Shown here: positions 39,473 through 48,519 of the stretch, in pieces
Layout: every line of letters begins with the position of its first letter
Position numbering within the stretch: position 1 is the stretch's first letter
Assembly: GCA_027030245.1 (NCBI GenBank)
Contig: JALVFE010000030.1
Coordinates: 62,001 to 126,000, forward strand
DNA length: 64,000 nucleotides
Reading direction: 5' to 3'
From: Melioribacteraceae bacterium
Lineage (GTDB): Bacteria > Bacteroidota > Ignavibacteria > Ignavibacteriales > Melioribacteraceae
The notes under the pieces: generated by a model
Told to the model about the DNA's origin: nothing
The model's database searches: none
What the model saw: only the letters and a program-made list of their open reading frames with translations
Translations under genes and position numbers: made by a program

Positions 39473-42400
39473 ATGAATAGCAAATCTACTAATTCTCCCG
39501 GCTCTAAATTAAAATTCGAATTTCATATAGCCGACAAAATCAGACGGAAGTATCAAATCGGTGATGAATTTTTTTCCATTTCCGGTAATGTGGTTTTTGC
39601 CAATTTCGCGGCGGTAAGAAAATTTGTTAACAAAATTAATATGCACCGTGACGAAAATTCAAAATTGAGAATCGGTGAAGTAAATGCCGCGGGTCTGATA
39701 GACGAAATTTTTCATTACGTTCTAAGGGAATACGAAACAAAATATAATCCGGGCGTTTTCGGTAAAGCCATAAAAAATCTGAAAGATAAGTTGAGCGAAA
39801 AGGAATTGGATGAACTTCTGCTTGAGTTTATTACGGTCTTTCCGCCTTTGGATGTTTACCGGAATAAAATCAGTCCGAATCAATATTTGACCGAATCGAC
39901 GGAAGGAAAACCGAATAAAGAAATTGCTATTGAGGAGTTAATTCTTCTCTATTTATCGAATATTAATCCCGCAAACAAAAACTTAAAAGAATTTTTCGAC
40001 GAGAATTATCTTGATAAAAAAGAATCTTACAAACAAACAATCCGTGAACTCGAGGAATTTTTCAAAAAAGAAACTCCCTTTGTCCTGATGGGGAAATCCG
40101 TTTTCGATTTGTTAAAAGAACCGATATTGCAACATCCCGGAAGTTTATGGGAGCAATTGAGATTTTTGCAGAATTATTGGAAACCGATATTAGGCGACAT
40201 TGTTATCCGTCGGATTTTGCAAAGTCAGGATTTAATGAAAGAGGATGTAGTAATTAATTTTGATAATCCGGGCGGCGCGCCTGGCGGAGCTCCCACAATC
40301 GTACCGCATTATAAACCCAAGTCGATTGAAGAAGAATACGAAAAACTCACACTGGGAAAATCGCATTACAAATTTGCACTCGATATCTTCGAAGAGTACG
40401 AAGAGCCGGAAAAATTCACTCCCGATTTGAATTGGATGCCGAACGTTGTGATGATTGCGAAAAACACTTACGTGTGGCTTGACCAATTATCGAAAAAGTA
40501 CGGGAGGGAAATAAGAAGACTGGATGAAGTTCCCGACGAAGAATTGGAGCAATTGAAAAAGTGGAACATTAACGCACTTTGGTTAATCGGTATTTGGGAA
40601 AGAAGTTCCGCTTCAAAAAAAATCAAACATTTGATGGGCAATACCGATGCGGTGGCTTCCGCTTATTCTTTATACGATTACATCATTGCGGAAGATTTAG
40701 GCGGCGAAGAGGCATACCGGAATTTAAACAAAAGGGCGGAAGAGAAAGGTATCCGCCTTGCAAGCGATATGGTTCCGAACCATACGGGGATTTATTCCAA
40801 ATGGGTTGTGGAACATCCCGAGTATTTTATTCAGACCGACGAACCGCCATTCCCGAACTATAAATTTACCAAGGATGATTTATCCGACGATCCGCGAATT
40901 CAAATAAGAATTGAGGACAGCTATTACGAAAGAACCGACGCCGCCGTTGTATTTCAAAGGATTGATAATGCGACCGGTGAAGTTCGCTACATTTATCACG
41001 GAAACGACGGAACGAATATGCCGTGGAACGATACCGCACAACTCGACATGTTAAAGGAAGAAGTGCGCGAAGCGGTAATCGAAAAAATATTCGAGGTGGC
41101 GAAGAAGTTTTCTATCATCAGATTTGATGCGGCGATGACTCTGACGAAAAAACATTTCGCGCGACTTTGGTATCCGCAACCCGGAACGGGAGGCGATATT
41201 CCTTCGAGAGCCGATTATGCGATGACGAAAGAGGAATTTGACGCTCTTTTCCCGAAAGAATTCTGGCGGGAAGTGGTCGATAGAATTAATGATGAAATGC
41301 CCGATACTCTTTTGCTTGCCGAAGCTTTTTGGCTTATGGAAGGTTACTTCGTTAGAACTTTGGGAATGCACCGCGTGTACAACAGCGCTTTTATGAACAT
41401 GCTTAAAAACGAAGAAAATTATAAATACAAAAAACTTATTACCAATACGCTTGAATACGAGCCGGAAATTCTTAAAAGGTACGTTAATTTTATGAGTAAT
41501 CCCGATGAGGAAACCGCAATCAACCAATTCGGTTCTTCCGATAAATATTTCGGCGTTGCAACGATGATGGTAACCCTGCCCGGTCTTCCGATGTTCGCTC
41601 ACGGACAAATCGAAGGTTTCACTGAAAAATACGGCATGGAATACAAAAGGGCATATTACCAGGAAACCCCTAACAAGCATTTAATAAAAAAACACGAACA
41701 CGAAATTTTTTCTTTGATGGCTAAGCGCTATGTGTTCAGCGAAGTGGAGAATTTCTGGTATTTCGAATTTTCCGATTTTAGGGGAAAAATTGTAGACAAT
41801 GTTTTCGCATATTTTAACAGCTACGGAAACGAGAAGGCTTTGGTATTTTATAACAACCATTATAATTCGGTTAGCGGGAAAATCTACCGTTCTGTTCCGA
41901 AGATTGTCAGGGGAAAAAACAATGAGAAAAAATTAAGAACGAAAACATTAATAGAACTTCTTAATATAACGGCGAAAGAAAAATATTATTACATCTACAG
42001 GGATAACAACTCAAAACTTTATTACATAAAGTCGGGAAGGGAAATACTGGAAGAAGGTTTCCGGATTCACCTGAACGGGTTCGAATACCGCGTATTTTGG
42101 GAATTCAAAGAAGTTTTCGATTCTACCGGCGAGTATGCGCAACTTGCTGAATCGTTGAAAGGAAACGGTGTTCCCAACATAGAATTTGCTTTACACGAAA
42201 TTAACCTTACTCCCGTGCACACCGCCTTTGAGAATATTTTTTCCGGGCATTCTTTCGAAAATTTTGTTGAGAATCTCGTGTTGTCCGATTTCGAACTTAA
42301 GAAGGAAGACGATAACATTAAGTTCCTTAAAAACAAATTTTATCTACTGCTGAAATCGATTACGGATTATTATAAAACCACGGTTGATCTTTCGCCGTAT

Positions 42401-43246
42401 GTGAAAGATTTCGAACATTGTTTACGCGGTCTTCATCTGGTAAACCCGTTAATCGAAAAGGAATCGGTTATTAAAAGGAAAATCAGACTTGTTAGTTTAC
42501 CGAAAGCTTTGGTTATTTCGCGTCATGCCAATTATTTTGAAAATGCAATTATACTTTTGATGTTTTTGATTATTAAAAAGATTAGAGATTTTATTTCGGA
42601 TGTATTGAAAAAGAACGAAAGCGAATACGAAAAACTGTTACTGGGCAAGCCGGTTAAAAATTTACTTGCGCGTATCGGCAAAGGCGAAAATGAAATTTAC
42701 CGGGATATTCTGCTTTTGAACATCTTGTTAAAATATAACAGTGATTTGTTCAACGTGGAAGAGCTTTTTGATAAGATATCGCTAAAAAGCAGTATAGCAA
42801 AAGAACGAAAAATATGGCAGGAACACAAAGGCAAATTGATATTGCAAATTCTTGAAGATAACGACGTCCGGCAATTTATTAACGTAAACGAATACGAAGG
42901 AATTGTTTATTACAGTAAAGAAAGATTCGAAGAACTTCTGAACTGGTTGTATTCCATAACTGTATGTAGTTACAGCATAAAAAACGAAGACGAATTATCG
43001 AAACTGCGAATAACCGATCACACCAAAAAAGAATTGGAACAAATCGAGCCGTTGGAACTGCGGATAATCTTGCTTTTCGCAAAATCGTTTTACCTTTACG
43101 ATTTCTTGAAACAGACATCTATAAATTCGGGTTACAAGCTGGATGAATTAACTAAGAATTTTAAACTCGGGACAAAAAGGAAAAACAATCAGAAAAAGGT
43201 GAAGAAGACCGGCAGCAAAAATGCAAGGCGTCCCAAGAAAAAATAA
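39473..43246 (+). CDS. Very large alpha-amylase family (GH13) protein with unknown flanking domains
   Basis: 1257 residues with no signal peptide, so probably cytoplasmic. Residues about 1-320 match nothing I recognise and contain a GGAPGGAP linker near 265. A GH13 barrel follows: region I DMVPNHTG (~434), region II IIRFDAAMT with nucleophile D552, region III LLLAEAFW with acid/base E617, and region IV reading FMSNPDEE with D678. Region IV normally has N-H-D; here the histidine is proline. Residues about 780-1257 are mostly helical and end in a lysine/arginine-rich tail (KKVKKTGSKNARRPKKK). The catalytic trio is intact, so it likely acts on an alpha-glucan or alpha-glucoside; the substrate and the added regions are unknown. 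It stands alone. Confidence 0.82.
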   Translation: MNSKSTNSPGSKLKFEFHIADKIRRKYQIGDEFFSISGNVVFANFAAVRKFVNKINMHRDENSKLRIGEVNAAGLIDEIFHYVLREYETKYNPGVFGKAIKNLKDKLSEKELDELLLEFITVFPPLDVYRNKISPNQYLTESTEGKPNKEIAIEELILLYLSNINPANKNLKEFFDENYLDKKESYKQTIRELEEFFKKETPFVLMGKSVFDLLKEPILQHPGSLWEQLRFLQNYWKPILGDIVIRRILQSQDLMKEDVVINFDNPGGAPGGAPTIVPHYKPKSIEEEYEKLTLGKSHYKFALDIFEEYEEPEKFTPDLNWMPNVVMIAKNTYVWLDQLSKKYGREIRRLDEVPDEELEQLKKWNINALWLIGIWERSSASKKIKHLMGNTDAVASAYSLYDYIIAEDLGGEEAYRNLNKRAEEKGIRLASDMVPNHTGIYSKWVVEHPEYFIQTDEPPFPNYKFTKDDLSDDPRIQIRIEDSYYERTDAAVVFQRIDNATGEVRYIYHGNDGTNMPWNDTAQLDMLKEEVREAVIEKIFEVAKKFSIIRFDAAMTLTKKHFARLWYPQPGTGGDIPSRADYAMTKEEFDALFPKEFWREVVDRINDEMPDTLLLAEAFWLMEGYFVRTLGMHRVYNSAFMNMLKNEENYKYKKLITNTLEYEPEILKRYVNFMSNPDEETAINQFGSSDKYFGVATMMVTLPGLPMFAHGQIEGFTEKYGMEYKRAYYQETPNKHLIKKHEHEIFSLMAKRYVFSEVENFWYFEFSDFRGKIVDNVFAYFNSYGNEKALVFYNNHYNSVSGKIYRSVPKIVRGKNNEKKLRTKTLIELLNITAKEKYYYIYRDNNSKLYYIKSGREILEEGFRIHLNGFEYRVFWEFKEVFDSTGEYAQLAESLKGNGVPNIEFALHEINLTPVHTAFENIFSGHSFENFVENLVLSDFELKKEDDNIKFLKNKFYLLLKSITDYYKTTVDLSPYVKDFEHCLRGLHLVNPLIEKESVIKRKIRLVSLPKALVISRHANYFENAIILLMFLIIKKIRDFISDVLKKNESEYEKLLLGKPVKNLLARIGKGENEIYRDILLLNILLKYNSDLFNVEELFDKISLKSSIAKERKIWQEHKGKLILQILEDNDVRQFINVNEYEGIVYYSKERFEELLNWLYSITVCSYSIKNEDELSKLRITDHTKKELEQIEPLELRIILLFAKSFYLYDFLKQTSINSGYKLDELTKNFKLGTKRKNNQKKVKKTGSKNARRPKKK

Positions 43247-43494
43247 AAATGAAAGTTTTTGGGAAAGTGTCTTAAAGGGATAAAAATATCTTAAAATTTT
43301 TTTTAAAATCTTTTTCTTTTTGATGCGATTTTTTTATTTTATGGACGTCAACTTTCTAAAATTAAATACCGGTTTATGTTGAAAGTTAAATTCATATCCC
43401 ACTTTATTACTCACCGAGAAAACAACTTAACCCACGAAGTTTATAAAACACGTAAATACAAAAATTCAAAAAATAAAATAATAGGAGACGCGTA

Positions 43495-44640
43495 GTGGTT
43501 ATTTCAGTTCCTAAAGAAATAATGGAAGGCGAAAATCGTGTTGCGGTAACTCCGGATGTTGCGGGAAAATTAATTAAGAAGGGCTTCGAAGTTCAAGTGG
43601 AAAGTAATGCCGGACTTAATGCGGGATTTACGGACGAAGAATACACTAATGCCGGAGCTAAAGTTTTGGGTGATGTTCAGGAATTGTACTCAAATGCGGA
43701 TATTATATTAAAAGTACAAAGACCGATGGAACATCCGGCGACCGGTAAACACGAAATCGAAATGATGAAAAGCGGCACGATGTTAATCACTTTTATGTAC
43801 GCTTTACATTACCCGCAAGTTGCCAAACAATGCGCGGAGAAAGGAATCGACGTTATTTCCATGGATATGATTCCCAGAACAACCCTAGCTCAAAAGATGG
43901 ATGCCTTGAGCTCGCAAGCGAATATTGCCGGTTACAAATCGGTTATAATGACGGCAAATGTACTCGGTAAAATCTTTCCGCTTATGATGACCGCAGCCGG
44001 AACGATTCAACCGGCGAAAGTGGTTATTATGGGCGCTGGCGTTGCCGGATTGCAAGCTCTCGGTACAGCACGCCGGCTTGGAGCCATAGTTGAAGTTTCA
44101 GATATCCGTCCGCAAGTAAAAGAGGAAGTGCAAAGTCTGGGCGGAAGGTTCATCGAGGTTGAAACAGATGAAGATATGCAAGACGAAGGCGGTTACGCAA
44201 AAGAAGCTTCGGAAGAATTTTTAAGAAAGCAAAAAGAATTAATCTTCAAACATATTACGCAAGCCGATATAGTAATTACAACCGCTTTGGTGCCGGGTAA
44301 AAAAGCTCCCGTCCTTGTTACGGAAGAAATGGTAAAGAATATGCGTCCCGGTTCGGTTGTATTGGATATGGCTGTGGAATTCGGCGGTAATTGTGAGTTG
44401 AGCGAAAAAGGTAAAACGGTGAAAAAATATAACGTAACTATTATCGGTGAACCGAACTTGCCGAGTTTGGTACCGACGAACGCGAGCGAAATGTACGCCA
44501 AAAACCTGCTTGCGTTACTCGAGCATATTTCGAAAGAGGGTAAAATGGAATTGGATATGGAAGATGAAATTGTTCAAGGCGCTCTTATTTGTCACAACAG
44601 CGAAATAATTAATGAAAGAATTAAAAGCCTTTTAACATAG
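43495..44640 (+). CDS. pntAA: NAD(P) transhydrogenase subunit alpha part 1
   Basis: Soluble NAD(H)-binding domain I of the proton-translocating transhydrogenase, 381 residues. It begins VPKEIMEGENRVAVTPD, has SMDMIPRTTLAQKMDALSSQ and SQANIAGYKSV, the NAD loop VVIMGAGVAGLQALGTARRLGA, and PEPNLPSLVPTNAS-type sequence near the end. The GTG at 43495 is the start, behind AGGAGA. Split alpha subunits (pntAA plus pntAB) are the common arrangement outside enterobacteria. First gene of a three-gene operon. Confidence 0.96.
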   Translation: MVISVPKEIMEGENRVAVTPDVAGKLIKKGFEVQVESNAGLNAGFTDEEYTNAGAKVLGDVQELYSNADIILKVQRPMEHPATGKHEIEMMKSGTMLITFMYALHYPQVAKQCAEKGIDVISMDMIPRTTLAQKMDALSSQANIAGYKSVIMTANVLGKIFPLMMTAAGTIQPAKVVIMGAGVAGLQALGTARRLGAIVEVSDIRPQVKEEVQSLGGRFIEVETDEDMQDEGGYAKEASEEFLRKQKELIFKHITQADIVITTALVPGKKAPVLVTEEMVKNMRPGSVVLDMAVEFGGNCELSEKGKTVKKYNVTIIGEPNLPSLVPTNASEMYAKNLLALLEHISKEGKMELDMEDEIVQGALICHNSEIINERIKSLLT

Positions 44641-44670
44641 CAATAAAGTTTAATTAAAAAAGAGGATGAT

Positions 44671-44955
44671 ATGGAAGCACACGAATTAATTATGCTGATT
44701 TACGTTTTCGTTTTGGCGATATTCGTCGGATTCGAGCTGATTACCAAAGTTCCGCCAACGCTCCACACTCCGCTTATGTCGGGTTCCAATGCGATTTCCG
44801 GGATAACAATTGTAGGTGCTTTGCTTAGTGCCGGATTGGAAGAATTTACGATAAGCACAATACTCGGATTAATCGCTTTAATATTTGCAACAATAAATGT
44901 GGTCGGCGGTTATTTGGTAACCGACAGAATGTTAAAAATGTTCAAAAAGAAGTGA
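44671..44955 (+). CDS. pntAB: NAD(P) transhydrogenase subunit alpha part 2
   Basis: Membrane domain of the alpha subunit, 94 residues with three to four hydrophobic helices: ELIMLIYVFVLAIFVGFELI, then TKVPPTLHTPLMSGSNAISGI, the conserved loop of PntAB, then TILGLIALIFATINVVGGYLV and a basic end. It pairs with PntB in the proton channel. 30 bases after pntAA, nine before pntB, with an AGAGGATG site before its ATG. Confidence 0.96.
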   Translation: MEAHELIMLIYVFVLAIFVGFELITKVPPTLHTPLMSGSNAISGITIVGALLSAGLEEFTISTILGLIALIFATINVVGGYLVTDRMLKMFKKK

Positions 44956-44964
44956 GAGTGAATT

Positions 44965-46365
44965 ATGCAAACAATAACTTATATAGTTTACCTGATTGCG
45001 TCCATACTATTTATTTTTGGGATTAAAAGATTAAGTTCCCCGAAAACCGCACGGCAAGGTAACATGCTCTCGTCTTTGGGTATGTTGTTGGCAGTCGTAG
45101 TTACATTATTCGATCAAAGGGTTTTAACATTCGAGTATATTATTATCGGATTGATTATCGGAGCGGCAATAGGCGCTCTAATGGCAGTTAAGGTTCCGAT
45201 GACCGGAATGCCGCAAATGGTGGGATTGTTAAACGGTTTCGGCGGCGGCGCTTCGATGTTGGTGGCTTTTGCCGAATATTATCATATACTCAACACCACC
45301 GGCCCGGTAATTCAAGCGGCAACATCGGTAACAATTGTTCTTTCGGTTTTAATCGGTGCCGTTACCTTTACCGGTTCTTTAATTGCGTTTGGTAAGTTGC
45401 AAGGTTTGGTTACAGGAAAAGTTGTAAAATATCCCGGTCAACATCCGTTGAACGCATTGTTACTTGTTGCGGTCCTGGTAGCCGGAGTTATGGTAATTCT
45501 TGATCCGTCGAAAACGGATATGCTAATCGGTATCGGTATTGTCTCGTTGATACTCGGTGTTCTTTTGGTTTTGCCCATCGGCGGTGCGGATATGCCTGTT
45601 GCTATTTCTTTGCTTAATTCTTATTCCGGACTTGCAGCATCGATGACGGGTTTTGTATTGCAAAACAATATGTTAATAATTGCCGGCGCTTTGGTCGGAG
45701 CTTCCGGTATTATACTTACAATTATAATGTGCAAAGGAATGAATCGTTCGTTAATGAACGTTGTTTTAGGCGGTTGGGAAACTGCCGGAGCCGGTGGCGC
45801 AGCTGCTGCCGGAGGCGCCGATGCGCATAAAGGCGACGTAAAATCCGTTGACGCGGAAGAAGCAGCGATGATTTTCGACGCTGCACAAAGCGTTATCATC
45901 GTGCCCGGTTACGGAATGGCGGTTGCTCAAGCCCAACACGCGGTTAGGGATTTGATGAACGTTCTCGAGAGCAAAGGAATTAACGTAAGGTTTGCCATCC
46001 ATCCCGTTGCGGGAAGAATGCCCGGACACATGAACGTGCTTCTTGCCGAAGCCCAAGTACCTTACGATAAACTTTATGCGATGGAAGATATTAACGACGA
46101 TTTCCCGAATACGGATGTAGTATTCGTCGTAGGCGCTAACGATGTTGTTAACCCCGCCGCGCGAAACGATCCGAGCAGTCCAATTTACGGTATGCCGATT
46201 TTGAATGTAGATTATGCCAAAACGGTTATTGTTAATAAACGTTCATTGAATGTCGGTTATGCGGGAATTAGCAACGAACTGTTTTACTATCCGAATACAT
46301 TGATGTATTTCGGAGATGCTAAAGAAGCGATTAACAAACTTGTTAACGAATTAAAAGAACTGTAA
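44965..46365 (+). CDS. pntB: NAD(P) transhydrogenase subunit beta
   Basis: 466 residues: about nine membrane helices, with the signature GMPQMVGLLNGFGGGASMLV, followed by the soluble NADP(H)-binding domain III (VIIVPGYGMAVAQAQHAVRD, IHPVAGRMPGHMNVLLAEA, NDVVNPAA, MPILNVDYAKTVIVNKRSL, NELFYYPNTLMYFGDAK). The enzyme uses the proton gradient to make NADPH from NADH. Last gene of the pnt operon, followed by an intrinsic terminator. Confidence 0.97.
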   Translation: MQTITYIVYLIASILFIFGIKRLSSPKTARQGNMLSSLGMLLAVVVTLFDQRVLTFEYIIIGLIIGAAIGALMAVKVPMTGMPQMVGLLNGFGGGASMLVAFAEYYHILNTTGPVIQAATSVTIVLSVLIGAVTFTGSLIAFGKLQGLVTGKVVKYPGQHPLNALLLVAVLVAGVMVILDPSKTDMLIGIGIVSLILGVLLVLPIGGADMPVAISLLNSYSGLAASMTGFVLQNNMLIIAGALVGASGIILTIIMCKGMNRSLMNVVLGGWETAGAGGAAAAGGADAHKGDVKSVDAEEAAMIFDAAQSVIIVPGYGMAVAQAQHAVRDLMNVLESKGINVRFAIHPVAGRMPGHMNVLLAEAQVPYDKLYAMEDINDDFPNTDVVFVVGANDVVNPAARNDPSSPIYGMPILNVDYAKTVIVNKRSLNVGYAGISNELFYYPNTLMYFGDAKEAINKLVNELKEL

Positions 46366-46393
46366 AATTTGCTTCAACCCGTTACAAAAAATT

Positions 46394-46419
46394 AAGCTGC
46401 CTTTCCGGGCAGCTTTTTT
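46394..46419 (+). terminator. Intrinsic terminator of the pnt operon
   Basis: AAGCTGCC, loop TTTCCG, GGCAGCTT form an eight-pair perfect stem, 28 bases after the pntB stop, running into a T tract (46414-46419) and further T-rich sequence. A clear end of the pnt transcript. Confidence 0.88.
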
Positions 46420-46480
46420 ATAATTTTTTTTGCTAATTTCCGAATCAAGTCGTTTTGTTTTTCACAATTTATAACAAACA

Positions 46481-48517
46481 ATGATAGTAAATATCCGGTT
46501 TATATTTTTCTTCCTGTTTGCAATGAATTTACACTTTGCTCAATCCGCAAAATTAAACCTGATACCCGTTCCGGCAAAAGTTAACTTACTTCCCGGAAAA
46601 TTCGAAATTACGGATTCATTAAAAGTCGGGATTGTAAAAGGGAATTCCACCCGCGTTAATAAATATGCTAATCGTTTTTTAAGCCGTTTGTCGGGAAGAA
46701 CCGGATTGTTTTTGGTGTATCCTTTCGTGCAAAAGGTAAAAAGCGGCGATTCCGCCGATGTTTTGATTTCGTTTGAAAAATCCGTTTCTTTAAATAACTT
46801 TCCGGACGAATCATATAATCTTAAAATAAAAAAGGATAAAATATTTCTTTCTGCCGGAACCGATATCGGAATATTAAGGGGATTGGAAACGTTACTTCAA
46901 TTATTGGATAGGGATTCCACCCGATATTTTTTTCAAAATGTTGAAATAGAAGATTCGCCCCGATTTAAATGGCGGGGATTGATGATTGACGTTTGCCGTC
47001 ACTTTATGCCGGAAGATGTTATTTACAGAAATCTGGATGCGATGGCTGCGGTTAAAATGAATGTATTGCATCTTCATCTTAGCGATGACCAAGGTTTCAG
47101 AATAGAATGCAAAACTTTTCCCAAACTTCATACTTTGGCATCGGACGGATTATATTTTACTCAAGAGCAGATAAAAAACATTATACGTTACGCGGACGAA
47201 AGGGGAATCCGCGTAATACCGGAATTCGATATTCCCGGTCACGCAACAAGTTGGCTTGTTGCTTATCCGGAATATGCAAGTCTGCCCGGTCCCTATAAAC
47301 TTCAACGGGAATGGGGAATTTTCGATCCGGTGTTCGATCCCACCCAAAAAAAAACTTACGAATTTTTCGATGCTTTTTTTAATGAAATGGCAAAGCTTTT
47401 CCCGGACGACTACATTCATATTGGCGGAGACGAAAATAACGGAAATCAATGGCGCGCAAACGAACGCATTCAAGAATTCATGAAAGAGAAAGGTCTCGAA
47501 ACAACGGGGGAATTGCAAGCTTATTTTAATACAAGGATTGCCGGAATCTTAAAAAAGTACAACAAAAAAATGGTCGGTTGGGATGAAATTTTACATCCCG
47601 GTATTCAGGAAAATATTGTAATACAATCGTGGCGCGGAAAAGAGTATTTAATAAATGCGGCGAAATCCGGTTACAATGTTATCCTTTCAAACGGTTATTA
47701 TATTGATTTGATTCAACCGGCGGAAGTTCATTATCTTAACGATCCGCTTTCGGAAAATGCGGATTTAACCGCTGAGGAAAAAAGATATGTGCTCGGCGGG
47801 GAAGCTACTATGTGGAGCGAATTCGTCTCTCCCGAAACAATCGATTCAAGAATTTGGCCGCGCACTGCCGCAATAGCCGAAAGATTTTGGTCGCCGCAAA
47901 ATATTAAAGACGTGGAAGATATGTACCGCAGATTGGATGTCGTAAGTCTGCAACTCGAAGAACTCGGTTTAACTCATATTAAAAATTATGCAATGATGTT
48001 GCGCCGGCTCGCAAACAGCCGCGACATAAAACATTTAAAAATTCTGGTTGATGTTTTGGAACCGGTAAAAAATTATAATCGCAACAGATTAAGAAAACAT
48101 ACCCAACAGTCGCCTTTAACCCGCGTGGTAGATGCTGCTCGACCGGATGCAAAAACCGCAAGGCTATTTAGAAGGAACGTCGATGAATTTATCCATAACG
48201 GCAATACAGTTTTGAAAGACGAAATAATATCCCGTTTGAAATTATGGAAAGCAAATCATTCAAAGTTGACCGGAGTGATAAAGAGTAATCCGGCTTTGAA
48301 AGAAATTCTTCCGCAATCGGAAAACCTGAAAAAAGTTTCGGAAACCGGTCTCGATGCAATCAATTTTATGATAAACAAAATTGACCCGCCGGAAAACTGG
48401 AAAGAGAAAGCGCTTGGCATAATCGAACATGCAAAAGAGCCGGTCGCACAAACCGAATTGATGATAGTAAGCGCAATTGAAAAATTAGTCAAGTATGTCA
48501 CCCAACAAAAGGATTAA
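46481..48517 (+). CDS. Beta-N-acetylhexosaminidase, GH20
   Basis: 678 residues with a signal peptide (MIVNIRFIFFFLFAMNLHFAQ), so exported to the periplasm or surface. An N-terminal GH20b-type domain (LIPVPAKVNLLPGKFEI, LRGLETLLQLL) is followed by the catalytic barrel: FKWRGLMIDVCRHFMP, LHLHLSDDQGFRIE, PEFDIPGHATSW, and HIGGDENNGNQW holding the catalytic Asp-Glu pair (about residue 316), then MVGWDEIL and GGEATMWSEFV. The C-terminal ~170 residues are helical. It removes terminal GlcNAc or GalNAc from chitin-type oligosaccharides, glycoproteins or muropeptides. Two bases separate it from the symporter gene, so the product may be imported by it. Confidence 0.95.
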   Translation: MIVNIRFIFFFLFAMNLHFAQSAKLNLIPVPAKVNLLPGKFEITDSLKVGIVKGNSTRVNKYANRFLSRLSGRTGLFLVYPFVQKVKSGDSADVLISFEKSVSLNNFPDESYNLKIKKDKIFLSAGTDIGILRGLETLLQLLDRDSTRYFFQNVEIEDSPRFKWRGLMIDVCRHFMPEDVIYRNLDAMAAVKMNVLHLHLSDDQGFRIECKTFPKLHTLASDGLYFTQEQIKNIIRYADERGIRVIPEFDIPGHATSWLVAYPEYASLPGPYKLQREWGIFDPVFDPTQKKTYEFFDAFFNEMAKLFPDDYIHIGGDENNGNQWRANERIQEFMKEKGLETTGELQAYFNTRIAGILKKYNKKMVGWDEILHPGIQENIVIQSWRGKEYLINAAKSGYNVILSNGYYIDLIQPAEVHYLNDPLSENADLTAEEKRYVLGGEATMWSEFVSPETIDSRIWPRTAAIAERFWSPQNIKDVEDMYRRLDVVSLQLEELGLTHIKNYAMMLRRLANSRDIKHLKILVDVLEPVKNYNRNRLRKHTQQSPLTRVVDAARPDAKTARLFRRNVDEFIHNGNTVLKDEIISRLKLWKANHSKLTGVIKSNPALKEILPQSENLKKVSETGLDAINFMINKIDPPENWKEKALGIIEHAKEPVAQTELMIVSAIEKLVKYVTQQKD

Positions 48518-48519
48518 AA

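Noticed and set aside
43247-43494. Gene or terminator between the GH13 gene and pntAA
   Set aside because: Only A/T runs and one weak AACTTTC...GAAAGTT inverted repeat are visible; no coding frame and no clear terminator.
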